Source of the DNA: Lucifuga dentata
Lineage: Eukaryota; Chordata; Actinopteri; Ophidiiformes; Bythitidae
Direction: 5' to 3'
Length of the DNA stretch: 64,000 nt
Assembly: GCA_014773175.1 (NCBI GenBank)
Contig: VXCM01000961.1
Span: forward strand, 354,221 to 418,220
Shown here: positions 23,200-33,980 of the stretch, piece after piece
Layout: each line of letters begins with the position of its first letter
How positions within the stretch are numbered: position 1 is the first letter of the stretch
Translations under genes and position numbers: made by a program
Notes under the pieces: model-generated
The model's database searches: none
The model's input: only the letters and a program-made list of their open reading frames with translations
What the model was told of the DNA's origin: nothing

Positions 23200-25000
23200 G
23201 AAGTCAGCATTCCAGCTGGACCAGAGTGGAGTCGTATGGGTGGAGGTGTGGGTGTTGCGGTGGCGGTACTGCAGGGGCGTAGCAGAGCAAAGAGCAAAGA
23301 GCAGCTCCTGATTCCACAGCCCTGAGCTCACCACCTTTGCGTCTGCCGCCAGCCGCTCCTTTTCTGCTTCACACTTCTCCTCTTTCTCCATCTCCTCCCC
23401 CAACTATGCCTCTCCATCTGAGGTGTTAACTCCTTGTTGGGCAGTAGAAGCTGGTAGAGGAGACAGGCATGCAGCTATTGATATTTACTGGAAGTTCAGG
23501 CATGTCTTCCAGTAAAGTCAAAATGATTCATTCCACAAATGTTTTCTACTATTAGCAACATTATGTGTTGTAATACACCCCGTAATTAAGTGAGACGTGG
23601 CATGACGAACTTGTCAGCACATACACACAAATGCACACATGTACAGCACAGGATGTATGTTAGTCAGTCATTCGGGGAAGGATGGAAGAGGAAAGACTGA
23701 GGAGGAGCCTTAGATTGGTCATGCCTGTGATTAAGCCATAAACACAGGCTTTAATGAAGCTCCACTCAATCATGAATGTGACTAGAAACAAGTAACATAA
23801 AAACAGAAGATTAGCAATAAAGCCATATGTTACTGTCATCCCATTGAATATCTATGACTTGTCCACAATGGGGCATTGTTTCAGCAAATGCTAATACCCA
23901 TTAAACCAGATTAGCAGGTGATTGCTAGAACAGGAAATGGTGACACACATATGTCATGGAGGAGAAATAACATCCTAATATGGATAATATTGATGGGTTT
24001 AGGAGAGGATGTGAGCAGGACTTGAGTGAATAGGATAAGAAGATATTGCGCAATACAGTATCTGGAATGAAATGGGCTGAGCTCAGAAGGTACATGTGAA
24101 CACTGGATGCTGCGGTTACATGACACAAAAGCATGTGTGCGTGTATGTGACTGAAACGTTACACTACAAGCAGGAGACAATGACATTTGAATGTGCTGAC
24201 TGTCCTTTGGTAAGCAACACACAGGTGATGTGTATGCAATGGAAAAAGATAACCTTCTGATAGATCAACTGTTAATGCTCCTCATCTTCTCTCTGTCTGT
24301 CTTTCTCTCTCAACCGGTCGCTGTCCTTTGTCTTATTCTACTCCACCTCTGCCCATACTACCTTGTTCTCTCTTTCTCTTACTCTGTTTAATAAAATAAA
24401 CACAGATCCTCTGGCTACTGAAGCTATAAAAAGATCCATTTGGCTGCATTTATTTATCAATGAATCTGGGCCATGCTGCTCTGCGCTTTCACTTTGTAGG
24501 ATCAGGTGGCGTATGATTAAGGGCATTATTACTGTTTGGCAGCTCTTGACTTTATCCATTACCTCTGCTGAGATAATGTACTCTAATCTGTTTGATTTCC
24601 ATTTGAACTTCCAACCATCCTGCCCTCCCTTTCCATGTCAGTGAAAAATGTTCACCTTTAGAGAGCGCACTACATATTATGCCAGGCATGTGCAAGTGTA
24701 ATTAGTGGGAAAACGTCAAGGGGTCCTAGAGAGTAAAGACATATAGCACTGCACATACATGCTGCACAATATTCTCTGGTAGCTATAGTGAAGTATTGTA
24801 CTTTTTCTACAGATTTCAACATGTTGTTTACTCTTATTTTCTTCAGAGACTTACAACAGGATTAACAAACTTGGATTTTGTACGTGAGTGCTTTTGTACT
24901 GCTGGTCTTTCGGTGCTGTGGTCCACACAGAGCAGAAGATGTCAATGTAAACACAGCCAGTCAGTGCAAAGGAATGTGTGAGGCACGCAAAAACCCTAGG
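23200..25000. other. Unique non-coding interval; possible conserved element at 24400-24640
   Basis: No gene is supported. The part at 24400-24640 is free of simple repeats, balanced in composition and carries homeodomain-like AT words, which is why it is raised as a conserved non-coding candidate. Confidence 0.35.
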
Positions 25001-25004
25001 GACA

Positions 25005-25620
25005 AGTCCAAAGGAGGAAGGGTGGGGTGAAGAAAGGAAGGAAGGGAAAAGGGGCAAAAAAATGGGTCAGAGAACAAGATATGGTAAAGAAAAAAATGAG
25101 GGGAGTACAATAAGAGGAAGGAAATAAAAATGGAATAAGAAGATGTGAGGAGCTGAGGAAAATATTGGAGCAAGAAGTAGAATTACAGGCAGGTGGAGAA
25201 AACAGGAGGGAGAGATGAGCAGAAGTTTGCAAAGACTAAAGAAGAAAAAAGATGACTGAAGGATAAAGAGATGGAGACAGGCGTAAGATCAGCAAGAGAC
25301 AGAACGAATGCCTTAGGCAAGAGACACACAAGAAAAGAGGACCAAGAACCAAGTAAGACGAAGCAAGAAGTAAAAGGTAGCTCGAGAGAAGAGTATGAGG
25401 TAGAATTCAAAAGTAGTACAAGAGTGGAGGAGGGGAGAAGAGAGGAATAGAGGCCACAATGGTGGGAGGACGTTGAGGGAGGCAACAAAACAGAAGGAGG
25501 GGACCTCACCCTGAAGGCAGAAAGATGGAAAGAGGGAGGAGGAGAAGTGGTGAGATATCTGAAAATGGGGTGAGTATGAGGGAGGTTTGGTGAAGGGCAG
25601 AGGTGGGGGTAGATCATCCT
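25005..25620. repeat. Purine-rich tract of about 600 bp
   Basis: The plus strand is dominated by A and G (aggaagg, gaagaaaa, ggaggag words) with scattered pyrimidines. Apparent minus-strand frames rich in Ser, Pro, Leu and Phe are shadows of this skew. Confidence 0.75.
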
Positions 25621-25988
25621 TTCAGAGTGGGGTGGCGTGAGGAAGGAAAAGCCATGAGCAACTTCAAAGGCTTTAGGAGGCCTTGACAGAGAGAAGGGTT
25701 AAGGTTCTGTAATCCCAGGAGAGGTTAGGGGCCTGAAACTCAAGTTCCTGGTGCTGCTGAAACTAATTTAGCCAGCGGGCCCCAGAGGCCCCAAGAGGGG
25801 CCAGGTCGTAACCAGAGGAGCTGTGAGTGACAAAGTGCAGAGAAATGCAAGCAGAGAAAGACTCAAATACAAGACAACAAACTTTTACTGACCCCGAGTA
25901 GAACTACAGTACATTTACACATAAACAAACAGGTATATCTGTTCTTGCATAAACGGTGAACATGTATAGTGTAGGATCACACTTATGA

Positions 25989-26490
25989 TTACCGTATATA
26001 CTCGAGTATTAGCTGAGTTTTTATTACCAAATTTCACAAAACAAATTGGGGGTCGGTTTATACATAAGAAATTCAAATTTGATCCCACAGAACGAAATTT
26101 CCAGGGATGGAAATACTACCCATTACCACTACCCATGGAAAATAGTTTAAATCATACCTTAGAATGAGATATTTCCTGGCAAAACATTGTATCTAGCACA
26201 TTTTGCAGCAGCCATTTGCGTCGGCCAGTAAGTGCTGTTGTGATTGGTCAGTTACAGTAATCAGCTACTGAAATAAATATCATGTTTACCAGTACGTGGA
26301 TTATTTTCAGAAAATCACAGGAACACTATGACAATACCCAGATAAACAGGTAATTTGCTAAACAAACTGATGGAACAACATCAGAGGGTCGGCTTATATA
26401 CAGATTTCTTAAAAAAATCTAAATTTGCAGGTCAAAATCAGGGGGGTCTGCTTATGAGGAGATCGGCTTATACTCAAGTATATACGGTAA
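25989..26490. mobile_element. Non-autonomous TIR transposon, TA-flanked
   Basis: The left end TTACCGTATATACTCGAGTA and the reverse complement of the right end match at 20 of 21 bases. A TA at each edge fits a TA target duplication, as in Tc1/mariner-superfamily (including pogo-like) elements. Inside, 'gggtcggtttatac' near the left and 'gggtcggcttatat', 'gatcggcttatac' near the right form subterminal repeats. No transposase frame is present. At 502 bp it is a MITE-type element. Confidence 0.75.
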
Positions 26491-29209
26491 CTATCACATC
26501 TGTGTAGTTCTGACAGCTTAGTTGCTGTCAAAAGCTTGAAATGTTCAAAACAGATGCTTCTCCATCCTAACTAAGCCTAATTGACATGAGCAGGAGAAGG
26601 GAGGAGCGCAGTACGTCACATTTCAATTCATCCAGTAACACAATATTCACATTCAGGAAAGGTTGAGGTTTTATGTTCAAGCTATTACATTTTACAATCA
26701 CCCACACTGAATTCCTTCTTTGCTGACACGTATGGAATTACCGTACCAGCTCAAAACCGCCTAAAATGACAGAAAACCGTAAAATGTGGGCAGTCTCTGT
26801 GAAAGGAGACACTCTTGTGACAAAGCATTGAATGAGCTGAATGTCAACATCAGAGTCCAGCTGTAATTAGGCTGGAAGATTGAATTCGAACAACAACATC
26901 CAAGGCTTACATTTTAAAAGCAGAAAAAGCATTTGACATCTGGTGAGAACTCAGTATTGAAGCATTGGGTGTGTGGGTGTGTGAATGAATACAAATGTAT
27001 ATTTCATATATGTTTCATGATGTGCATGTGTGAGCGCAAGCCACTGTGAATGAGTCATCCTGCACTAATCAGACACAAATACCTGGATCTCATTCACATC
27101 CATGCCTGACCACCCATGTGGAGCTGACCCTATGCTTTGTGTACGTAAACAGGCTGGAGATTGGGCATGCTGTGTTGAGGTAATAAAACCAAGATGAAAG
27201 GGAATGCAAGAGAGTTGACTCAGGTGTAGTCATGCTGGAGAGCAAGGGGATTATCAACAAGGTAGGCAGCAAAGAGCATGTGGGTGTCTGGAGTTCTGTG
27301 GAATAAGAACACAGGAAGTACAATTAAAAGCTGCAGGTAAGTGCTTGGAGTTATGTGGGATCTTGGGTGTGTTTATGAGAGAAAGAGAGAGAGCGCTCAT
27401 ATGTGTTTATGTGTACAATTACGTGTGTGAGTGTACATGTGTGGGCTGCCGTTTCATCTGCTCTGTGTGGGTTTTGGGTGTTGGTTTGATTACAGTCTCT
27501 TTGAGCCAACAACTTTAAGCACCGTCACAAGAGCACGCCAAAGCTCAGCAGATGTGTATACACAAATCATGCGATCGCACAGACATGCACGCACACACAC
27601 ACACTTCCACAAACGTGCCCACACACTTTCGCTTTTCTCCCCAGCTATAAAAGTGATCAAAAGTATCCAATGGGTAATCACAGGCATGTTTAACTAACAG
27701 CACTACCCCCTTTTGCAGTTTGGTCTCATTGGATCTGTTCTCTAGTTTGCATATAGCGTTCCTACCAGCTGTATACTGAGTCAGTATGCAGCTTGGTCAT
27801 GGCATCATGGCTGTTGAGAACTACAGAAAATTCTAGCCCACGTTTCTCATAAATGCTAAAGAGACGAGTAAATCACTGTGCATGAGTTGCACCATTTTTG
27901 TTGATAAGAGCAGCTAAAAGAACCTTCCCACTGCCTTTGCATCTCTTCTAAGAAAAAAAAGCAAAAGTCTTCCTCTGGCATCAAAATCCCCCCCTGTACA
28001 TTCCTGCTGGTATTAATGATAATAAAACACAATCATATGTCACCACCAAAACCAAGTTGAGCTATGTCCACTATGATTTAGGTTAACAAAGAAAAAGAGA
28101 TAATAAAAGAAGCAAAGTTGCAAGAATTTAAGAAAATGAAGTGACCTAGATGTTCATATAAGCACGATAATTTTCTACCTGGCTTCATTTGTCAGTCAGT
28201 TTCAAAAGAGGATGAACTACTCATTTAAGATGAAAAACATCTTTTGCTTTACTGTGTCATGTGTAGGTAATTCAAATTGCTTGACTGATGGCTTAACCAT
28301 GCATTTTTTCACAAATATGTTAGTTCAGCTTAAACACACCTCAGGAAGAACAATATAATGAATTTTACAGAGCCAGAAGAGCTCTTTTGAAAGGAATCAA
28401 TAGAGATCCGTCGACCTCATTTTAGTGATGCATACACAGCACAAAAGACCAGCCTGAGGTGAAAATAAGTGTTTACCTAGGGAAATGGAAATGCTAAAAA
28501 AATGATCAGTGAGGCAGATAGGGCATAACGAGCATTCCCCTGGTGGAGATTACAGTGGACATGATAGATCCTAAACTTCTCTATTCCACCTTAATGGAGA
28601 GAAGTTGGCCTGTCTTTGAAAAGTGCAGCGCTCACCCAGACACCCAAAGGTCCTGAGTGACCTAGTTAGTAAGTCCCTATGGTGGGTTTTTGTAGTTCTT
28701 CTGACAGGCTCGCCTTGCTGAGAGCTCCGTTTTTAGCTACTTCACTTCCTATCTACCTCTCATGCTGCTGTTCAGCCTCTGCAGCACATCTCAGGTCTCT
28801 ACCTCCTACTCCAGCACCATACCATTTGTCCTTTTTTACTACTCAGGTGACAGCAGTTACGTGTGCAATGATCAATCCAGTCCACATTTTTGCTGCATTC
28901 GTTGTATGTGTGTTTGTGTGTGTGTGTGTGTGTGTTTAATTTATGTGTGGGCTCCCCTTGCATACCAGGTTTCTGCTTAAAGTAAGCATGATTCTGAGAA
29001 TTGTCTATTCAGGAAGAGCATTGAGGTCACAACTGGGCAGATGTATGTGTGTTTGAATGCATGTGTGCGTGAGCGTGCATGTGTCTCATCAATGAGATCA
29101 TCAGATGACGGCTGAATGTCACAGCGGAGGAACAGCATCTCTGAATAAAACGTGTTTGAAATCGGTCTCTTCTCTGCCTTGTGTCTCTGTTGGTCATGCA
29201 GCAACACTC
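26491..29209. other. Unique non-coding interval with short (GT)n/(CA)n runs
   Basis: A (GA)n run lies at about 27380-27395, a (CA)n run near 27592-27604 and a (GT)n run near 28910-28935. No gene is supported. Confidence 0.4.
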
Positions 29210-29213
29210 TTTT

Positions 29214-29273
<60 letters not shown>

Positions 29274-29275
29274 TC
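29210..29275. repeat. (TTTC)n microsatellite
   Basis: About 15 perfect tetranucleotide units. Phe/Leu/Ser and Lys/Glu/Arg repeat translations on the two strands come from this tract. Confidence 0.95.
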
Positions 29276-29500
29276 CAGGAAAACATAAAAACCTGTGCTG
29301 TCAGCAGAGCCTCCTTTATCCCTATGTTGGTGCAATTAACAATGAGTTTTCTAATTAAGGACTATTTGTTGATTACTGGTGAAGGTCCGTGTCTCCACAT
29401 CCCTTCACGCTCCCCTCTCTCTTTCTCCCTCTCTCACTTACGCACACAGACAGACAGGTGTTTTGGTCAAGATATCACTTGACCATAGAGACCATGGTTA

Positions 29501-29515
29501 CCATAGAGATGAACT
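29501..29515. repeat. Target-site duplication, copy adjoining the LINE 3' end
   Basis: CCATAGAGATGAACT is repeated exactly at 31229-31243, on the other side of the LINE. Fifteen of fifteen bases match, and the flanking bases beyond do not. Confidence 0.95.
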
Positions 29516-31228
29516 TCTTCTTCTTTTCCTTTCGGCTTTCCCTTCAGGGGTCACCACAGCGAATCATCTGCCTCCATCTAACCCTATCCTCTGCCTCCTC
29601 TTCTCTCACACCAACTAACTTCATGTCCTCTTTCACTACATCCATAAATCTCCTCTTTGGTCTTCCTCTAGGCCTCCTGCCTGGCAGTTCCAACCTCAGC
29701 ATCCTTCTACCGATATGTTCACTATCCCTCCTCTGTACATGTCCAAACCATCTCAGTCTGGCCTCTCTGACTTTATCTCCAAAACATCTAACATGCGCTG
29801 TCCCTCTGATGTACTCGTTCCTGATCCTATCCATCCTCGTCACTCCCAAAGAGAACCTCAGCATTTTAGTCTCTGCTACCTCTAGCTCTGCCTCCTGTCT
29901 TTTCCTCAGTGCCACTGTCTCTAAGCCATACAACATCGCTGGTCTCACCACCGTTTTGTACACCTTTCCTTTCATTCTTGCCGAGACTCTTTTGTCACAC
30001 ATCACACCTGACACTTTTCTCCACCCATTCCAACCTGCTTGCACACGTTTCTTCACCTCTTTTCCACACTCTCCATTGCTCTGGACTGTGGACCCTAAGT
30101 ACTTAAAATCCTCCACCTTCTTTATCTCTATTCCCTGTAACCTCACCATTCCACTTGAGTCCCTCTCATTCACAGCCATGTATTCTGTCTTGCTGCGGCT
30201 AACCTTCATTCCTCTCCTTTCCAGGGCATATCTCCACCTCTCTAGGTTTTCCTCCACCTGCTCCCTGCTCTCACTACAGATCACAATGTCATCTGCAAAC
30301 ATCATAGTCCAAGGGGATTCTTGTCTAACCTCATCTGTCAGCCTGTCCATCACTACAGCAAACAAGAAGGGGCTCAGAGCTGATCCTTGGTGTAGTCCCA
30401 CTTCCACCTTGAACTCCTCTGTCACACCTACGGCACACCTCACCACTGTCTTACAGCTCTCATACATGTCCTGCACCACTCTAACATACTTCTCTGCCAC
30501 TCCAGACTTCCTCATACAACACCACAGTTCCTCTCTCGGCACCCTGTCATATGCTTTCTCTAGATCTACAAAGGCACAATGCAGCTCCCTCTGACCTTCT
30601 CTGTACTTCTCTATCAACATCCTCAAAGCAAATACTGCATCTGTAGTACTCTTCCTTGGCATGAAACCATACTGCTGCTCAGAAATGCTGACTTCTGCCC
30701 TTAGTCTAGCTTCCACTACTCTTTCCCATAACTTCATTGTGTGGCTCATCAACTTTATTCCTCTGTAGTTGCCACAGCTCTGCACGTCTCCCTTGTTCTT
30801 AAAAATCGGCACCAGCACACTTCTCCTCCATTCCTCAGGCATCCTCTCACTCTCTAAGATCTCGTTGAACAACCTAGTCAAAAACTCTACTGCCACCTCT
30901 CCTAGACACTTCCATACCTCTACAGGTATATCATCAGGACCAACTGCCTTTCCACTCTTCATCCTCTTCAGTGACCTCCTCACTTCATCCTTACTAATCT
31001 TTGCAACTTCCTGGTTCACAACGGTCACCTCTTCTACTCTTCGTTCCCTCTCATTTTCCTCATTCATCAGCTCTTCAAAGTACTCTTTCCATCTTCCCAT
31101 CACACTTCTGGCACCTGTCAATACATTTCCATCTCTATCCTTAATCACCCTAACCTGCTGCACGTCCTTCCCATCTCTATTTCTCTGCCTCGCCAACCTG
31201 TATAAATCAGTCTCTCCCTCCTTACTGT
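29516..31228 (-). mobile_element. RTE-clade LINE, 5'-truncated, with perfect 15-bp TSD
   Basis: Coding runs on the minus strand. The element starts abruptly inside its reverse-transcriptase region at 31228. It ends after a very short 3' UTR (about 28 bases past the TGA) in an A/GAA-rich tail (AAAAGAAGAAGA). Short 3' UTRs and simple-repeat tails without long poly(A) are typical of RTE-type LINEs. The endonuclease domain that precedes the RT in intact elements is missing. The flanks carry a perfect 15-bp duplication, so the insertion is recent and the truncation happened at integration. A second copy lies at 32990-33530 in the opposite orientation. Confidence 0.95.
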
Positions 31229-31232
31229 CCAT
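29544..31232 (-). CDS. LINE reverse transcriptase ORF, N-terminally truncated (562 aa)
   Basis: The frame encodes an RNA-directed DNA polymerase that would copy LINE RNA at a nicked target. Visible RT motifs in order are NYRGIKL (155-161), AFVDLEKAYDRV (220-231, catalytic Asp 223), GLHQGSALSPFLF (279-291), FADD (312-315, catalytic Asp pair 314-315), the KTEYM motif (348-352) and YLGS (378-381). The C-terminal part has RNEYIRGT (471-478), RWFGHVQRRD (494-503) and the basic GRRPRGRPKRR (518-528), as in RTE-type LINEs. There is no frameshift or internal stop. The endonuclease domain is absent. The apparent start ATG (31232-31230) lies in the duplicated host target sequence, so it is not the native start. 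Conserved motifs suggest RTE relatives such as Expander or Rex3; exact family is inference. Confidence 0.95.
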   Translation of the reverse strand: MDSKEGETDLYRLARQRNRDGKDVQQVRVIKDRDGNVLTGARSVMGRWKEYFEELMNEENERERRVEEVTVVNQEVAKISKDEVRRSLKRMKSGKAVGPDDIPVEVWKCLGEVAVEFLTRLFNEILESERMPEEWRRSVLVPIFKNKGDVQSCGNYRGIKLMSHTMKLWERVVEARLRAEVSISEQQYGFMPRKSTTDAVFALRMLIEKYREGQRELHCAFVDLEKAYDRVPREELWCCMRKSGVAEKYVRVVQDMYESCKTVVRCAVGVTEEFKVEVGLHQGSALSPFLFAVVMDRLTDEVRQESPWTMMFADDIVICSESREQVEENLERWRYALERRGMKVSRSKTEYMAVNERDSSGMVRLQGIEIKKVEDFKYLGSTVQSNGECGKEVKKRVQAGWNGWRKVSGVMCDKRVSARMKGKVYKTVVRPAMLYGLETVALRKRQEAELEVAETKMLRFSLGVTRMDRIRNEYIRGTAHVRCFGDKVREARLRWFGHVQRRDSEHIGRRMLRLELPGRRPRGRPKRRFMDVVKEDMKLVGVREEEAEDRVRWRQMIRCGDP

Positions 31233-31243
31233 AGAGATGAACT
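31229..31243. repeat. Target-site duplication, copy adjoining the LINE 5' junction
   Basis: CCATAGAGATGAACT, identical to 29501-29515. Its CAT supplies, on the minus strand, the ATG of the 562-residue frame. Confidence 0.95.
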
Positions 31244-31421
31244 AACACACCTGATTACCTGTTCCAAACTGTACTTGTATGCACACACACACATACATAA
31301 ATACACTTTGTACTTTATTTAGGATTTACTATTTAGGATTTACTGGCCTTAAGCAACTCTACCACCCGTAGATACGTTCTCACGGCCATGCAGGCTCCAT
31401 AGCTAATCAGATATGATAAAC

Positions 31422-31456
31422 TAAAAAAAAAAAAAAAANAAAAAAAAAAAAAAAAA
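31422..31456. repeat. Poly(A) tract interrupted by N
   Basis: About 33 A around the N at 31439. Confidence 0.95.
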
Positions 31457-31918
31457 CAAAAACCCACAGTCAAGGTCGGATGCTTTAACTGATTTGCTGA
31501 AAACAAGCTGGTTGGACTCTGCATGAACAGGATTTCAGATGAAGAAGGGTTAGAATGGCAAGTGTAATTGTAATCACAAACATCATGAAAAATTAAAGCA
31601 CTACAGAGAAATTGGCTGTGGCTTGAATCTTGCATCTCAAGTTATTTATGTGTGAAAGCTGTGTGTTACGGCGATTAAAGAGAAACCTGTTGAAGATGAG
31701 GAAGACTCTTAAACAAAAGGCATATTGCTATATCACCTCCTCATGCAACACATTGTCTTCCATGAGAAATGCAGAGGTTGAAGTGTGAGTGGGTAGAGGC
31801 AGCTGTCAATTGTGGGATGTGATGAATGACAGATAGTGGGGGTTCATCACTGAGTCTCCCATCCTGACCTGTGCAATGACCAGGAGAGTGGGAGGAAAAA
31901 AGAGAAAGGAAGACAGAT

Positions 31919-31975
<57 letters not shown>

Positions 31976-32592
31976 CTGATGTGGAGGAAGGAAAAAGGGA
32001 CGAGTGAAAGAGGGAAAAAACATGGGTCGACCTGTTTTATTTTTTTCTCAGCTGTGAAACGAAGGACACGGCAGGAGGGGTAGGTGGGTGTCAGAGTGGG
32101 ATTGGAACATCATCTATTTGTCATCTATCTTTCTCGTTCTCATCCTGCAATCTTTTTTCTCCATTTCCCTCTTTCCACGCCTCTGTCCTGCTGTTTCTGG
32201 CTTCTCGTGGGAGTGTAGCGAAGGCAAATAAACAGAGGAGATTGTTTACTTGTGCCAGTGGGGAATAACAGTGCATTATTAACCTTGTATTACCTTGCCT
32301 TGGGTTACCTCAACCCACTAATTTATTACGGAGAACATAGTGTAATGATTTCTTCTACTGTGGATATGTCTTCATGAGACAGTAGTTGTCTCAGAGGGGT
32401 AGAACCTCCTCCATGCCCCACAACACACCACATACATGCAGAAACTATCAGTGTTATGCATGCATACACACATACACACATACATCAAAGGGTACAAATA
32501 CACATAAACACAAATGCATACACAGAAAGTACTTAGATGCACAGAACTAGAGTCCCACAGGTACATGTAAAAGGCAAAAATGCATGCACAGG

Positions 32593-32596
<4 letters not shown>
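31457..32596. other. Unique non-coding interval with (AG)n at 31922-31971
   Basis: About 24 AG units at 31922-31971. Otherwise no feature; purine-rich words surround the repeat. Confidence 0.6.

Positions 32597-32631
<35 letters not shown>
32597..32631. repeat. (CA)n microsatellite
   Basis: About 16 units after a short 'gcgcgcg' run. Confidence 0.95.
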
Positions 32632-32632
<1 letters not shown>

Positions 32633-32943
32633 GATTATTAGCTTCCAGTACCAGATGTGCCACCCACACACAAAGGCACAAGGCCTCAGCATTTGTCCTC
32701 GACAATCAGAGGAAGTTAGTCCCTATTCCTTCTTATCTCTCCAAGGAGGATGTGTTCCACCAAGTAAGGACATTCACCACCACATAAATAAACCAACAGC
32801 CTTCATCTGTCACCATGACTCTTCAAAGTATCAAACACCTGCTTTCATCATTGTTCCTCGTCAGAAAAACTTCTTTATCTGGAGAACAATGGCAAAGTAG
32901 ATTAAAAACAAAATGTGTTGAGTATTTGAACAGGCAGTCTTTG

Positions 32944-32989
32944 ATATGATACCATACAATACTATTCCATACTGTACTGTACCATACCA
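32944..32989. repeat. CCATA-type pentanucleotide repeat, left part
   Basis: Degenerate 'accata', 'actgtaccata' and 'ttccata' units. The same array continues at 33531-33632, so the LINE fragment between them was inserted into one array. Confidence 0.85.
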
Positions 32990-33530
32990 GGTGAAGAAAC
33001 GTGTGCAAGCAGGTTGGAATGGATGGAGAAAAGTGTCAGGTGTGATGTGTGACAAAAGAGTCTCGGCAAGAATGAAAGGAAAGGTGTACAAAACGGTGGT
33101 GAGACCAGCGATGTTGTATGGCTTAGAGACAGTGGCACTGAGGAAAAGACAGGAGGCAGAGCTAGAGGTAGCAGAGACTAAAATGCTGAGGTTCTCTTTG
33201 GGAGTGACGAGGATGGATAGGATCAGGAACGAGTACATCAGAGGGACAGCGCATGTTAGATGTTTTGGAGATAAAGTCAGAGAGGCCAGACTGAGATGGT
33301 TTGGACATGTACAGAGGAGGGATAGTGAACATATCGGTAGAAGGATGCTGAGGTTGGAACTGCCAGGCAGGAGGCCTAGAGGAAGACCAAAGAGGAGATT
33401 TATGGATGTAGTGAAAGAGGACATGAAGTTAGTTGGTGTGAGAGAAGAGGAGGCAGAGGATAGGGTTAGATGGAGGCAGATGATTCGCTGTGGTGACCCC
33501 TGAAGGGAAAGCCGAAAGGAAAAGAAGAAG
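32990..33530 (+). mobile_element. Second RTE LINE copy, 541-bp 3' fragment
   Basis: Plus-strand coding, matching residues 393-562 of the first copy with an identical translation from VKKRVQAGW to the final CGDP and TGA, and the same short UTR and GAA tail. The collinear segment of the first copy (29517-30057) has exactly the same length, and no mismatch was seen in the stretches compared by eye. 'actgtaccatacca' occurs on both sides (32976-32989 and 33531-33544), fitting a 14-bp target duplication. That word recurs within the surrounding array, so this duplication is weaker evidence. The open frame running in from 32946 is a fusion of repeat and LINE. Confidence 0.93.
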
Positions 33531-33632
33531 ACTGTACCATACCATAACGTACCCTATACTGTACCATACCATTCCATACCATAGCATAGCATACCCTATA
33601 CTGTACCATACCATACCCCATACTCTACCATA
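33531..33632. repeat. CCATA-type pentanucleotide repeat, right part
   Basis: 'accataccata', 'ctgtaccatacc', 'ccatagcatagcata' and similar units, continuing the array at 32944-32989. Confidence 0.85.
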
Positions 33633-33718
33633 CCAAAGAGCACTCATTAGCTTACCTCCACCAAGTTCAAACAAGTCTTGAAAAAATTTGTCTTGTTAGA
33701 ATTATAATACTGGCCTAA

Positions 33719-33751
33719 AAAAAAAAAAAAAAANAAAAAAAAAAAAAAAAA
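33719..33751. repeat. Poly(A) tract interrupted by N
   Basis: About 30 A around the N at 33734. Confidence 0.95.
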
Positions 33752-33944
33752 GAAGTAATCATAATGAATATAATCTTTTTTCTTTTTTTTAATCTAGAGT
33801 ATAATTATTAAAATAAACCATCAAAAACCTAAGTCAGCCAAGTCAGCTAAGTAAGTGTCATCTCAGCTACACATTAGTGGTTGTTGTATGTTTCCAGCAC
33901 TATTTGTTACTGTTAGACTAACAGTCCAAGCATATATCTCAGTG

Positions 33945-33980
33945 ACAATTTGGTCCAGATCCAGATCTGGACCAAATTGT
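33945..33980. other. Hairpin with 16-bp perfect arms and 4-nt loop
   Basis: 'acaatttggtccagat' at 33945-33960, loop 'ccag', exact complement at 33965-33980. Confidence 0.9.

Noticed and set aside
25183..25617. 144-codon minus-strand frame rich in Ser, Pro and Leu
   Set aside because: Shadow of the purine-rich tract, which depletes stop codons on that strand.
29389..30594. 401-codon plus-strand frame
   Set aside because: It is the antisense of the LINE reverse-transcriptase frame; the same antisense peptide recurs at the second copy, as expected of a shadow.
32946..33503. 185-codon frame taken as a separate gene
   Set aside because: Its first 15 residues are translated pentanucleotide repeat; the rest is the truncated LINE C-terminus.
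32976..33544. The 14-bp direct word as firm proof of target-site duplication for the second LINE copy
   Set aside because: The word also recurs elsewhere in the surrounding CCATA array, so it is supportive but not independent evidence.
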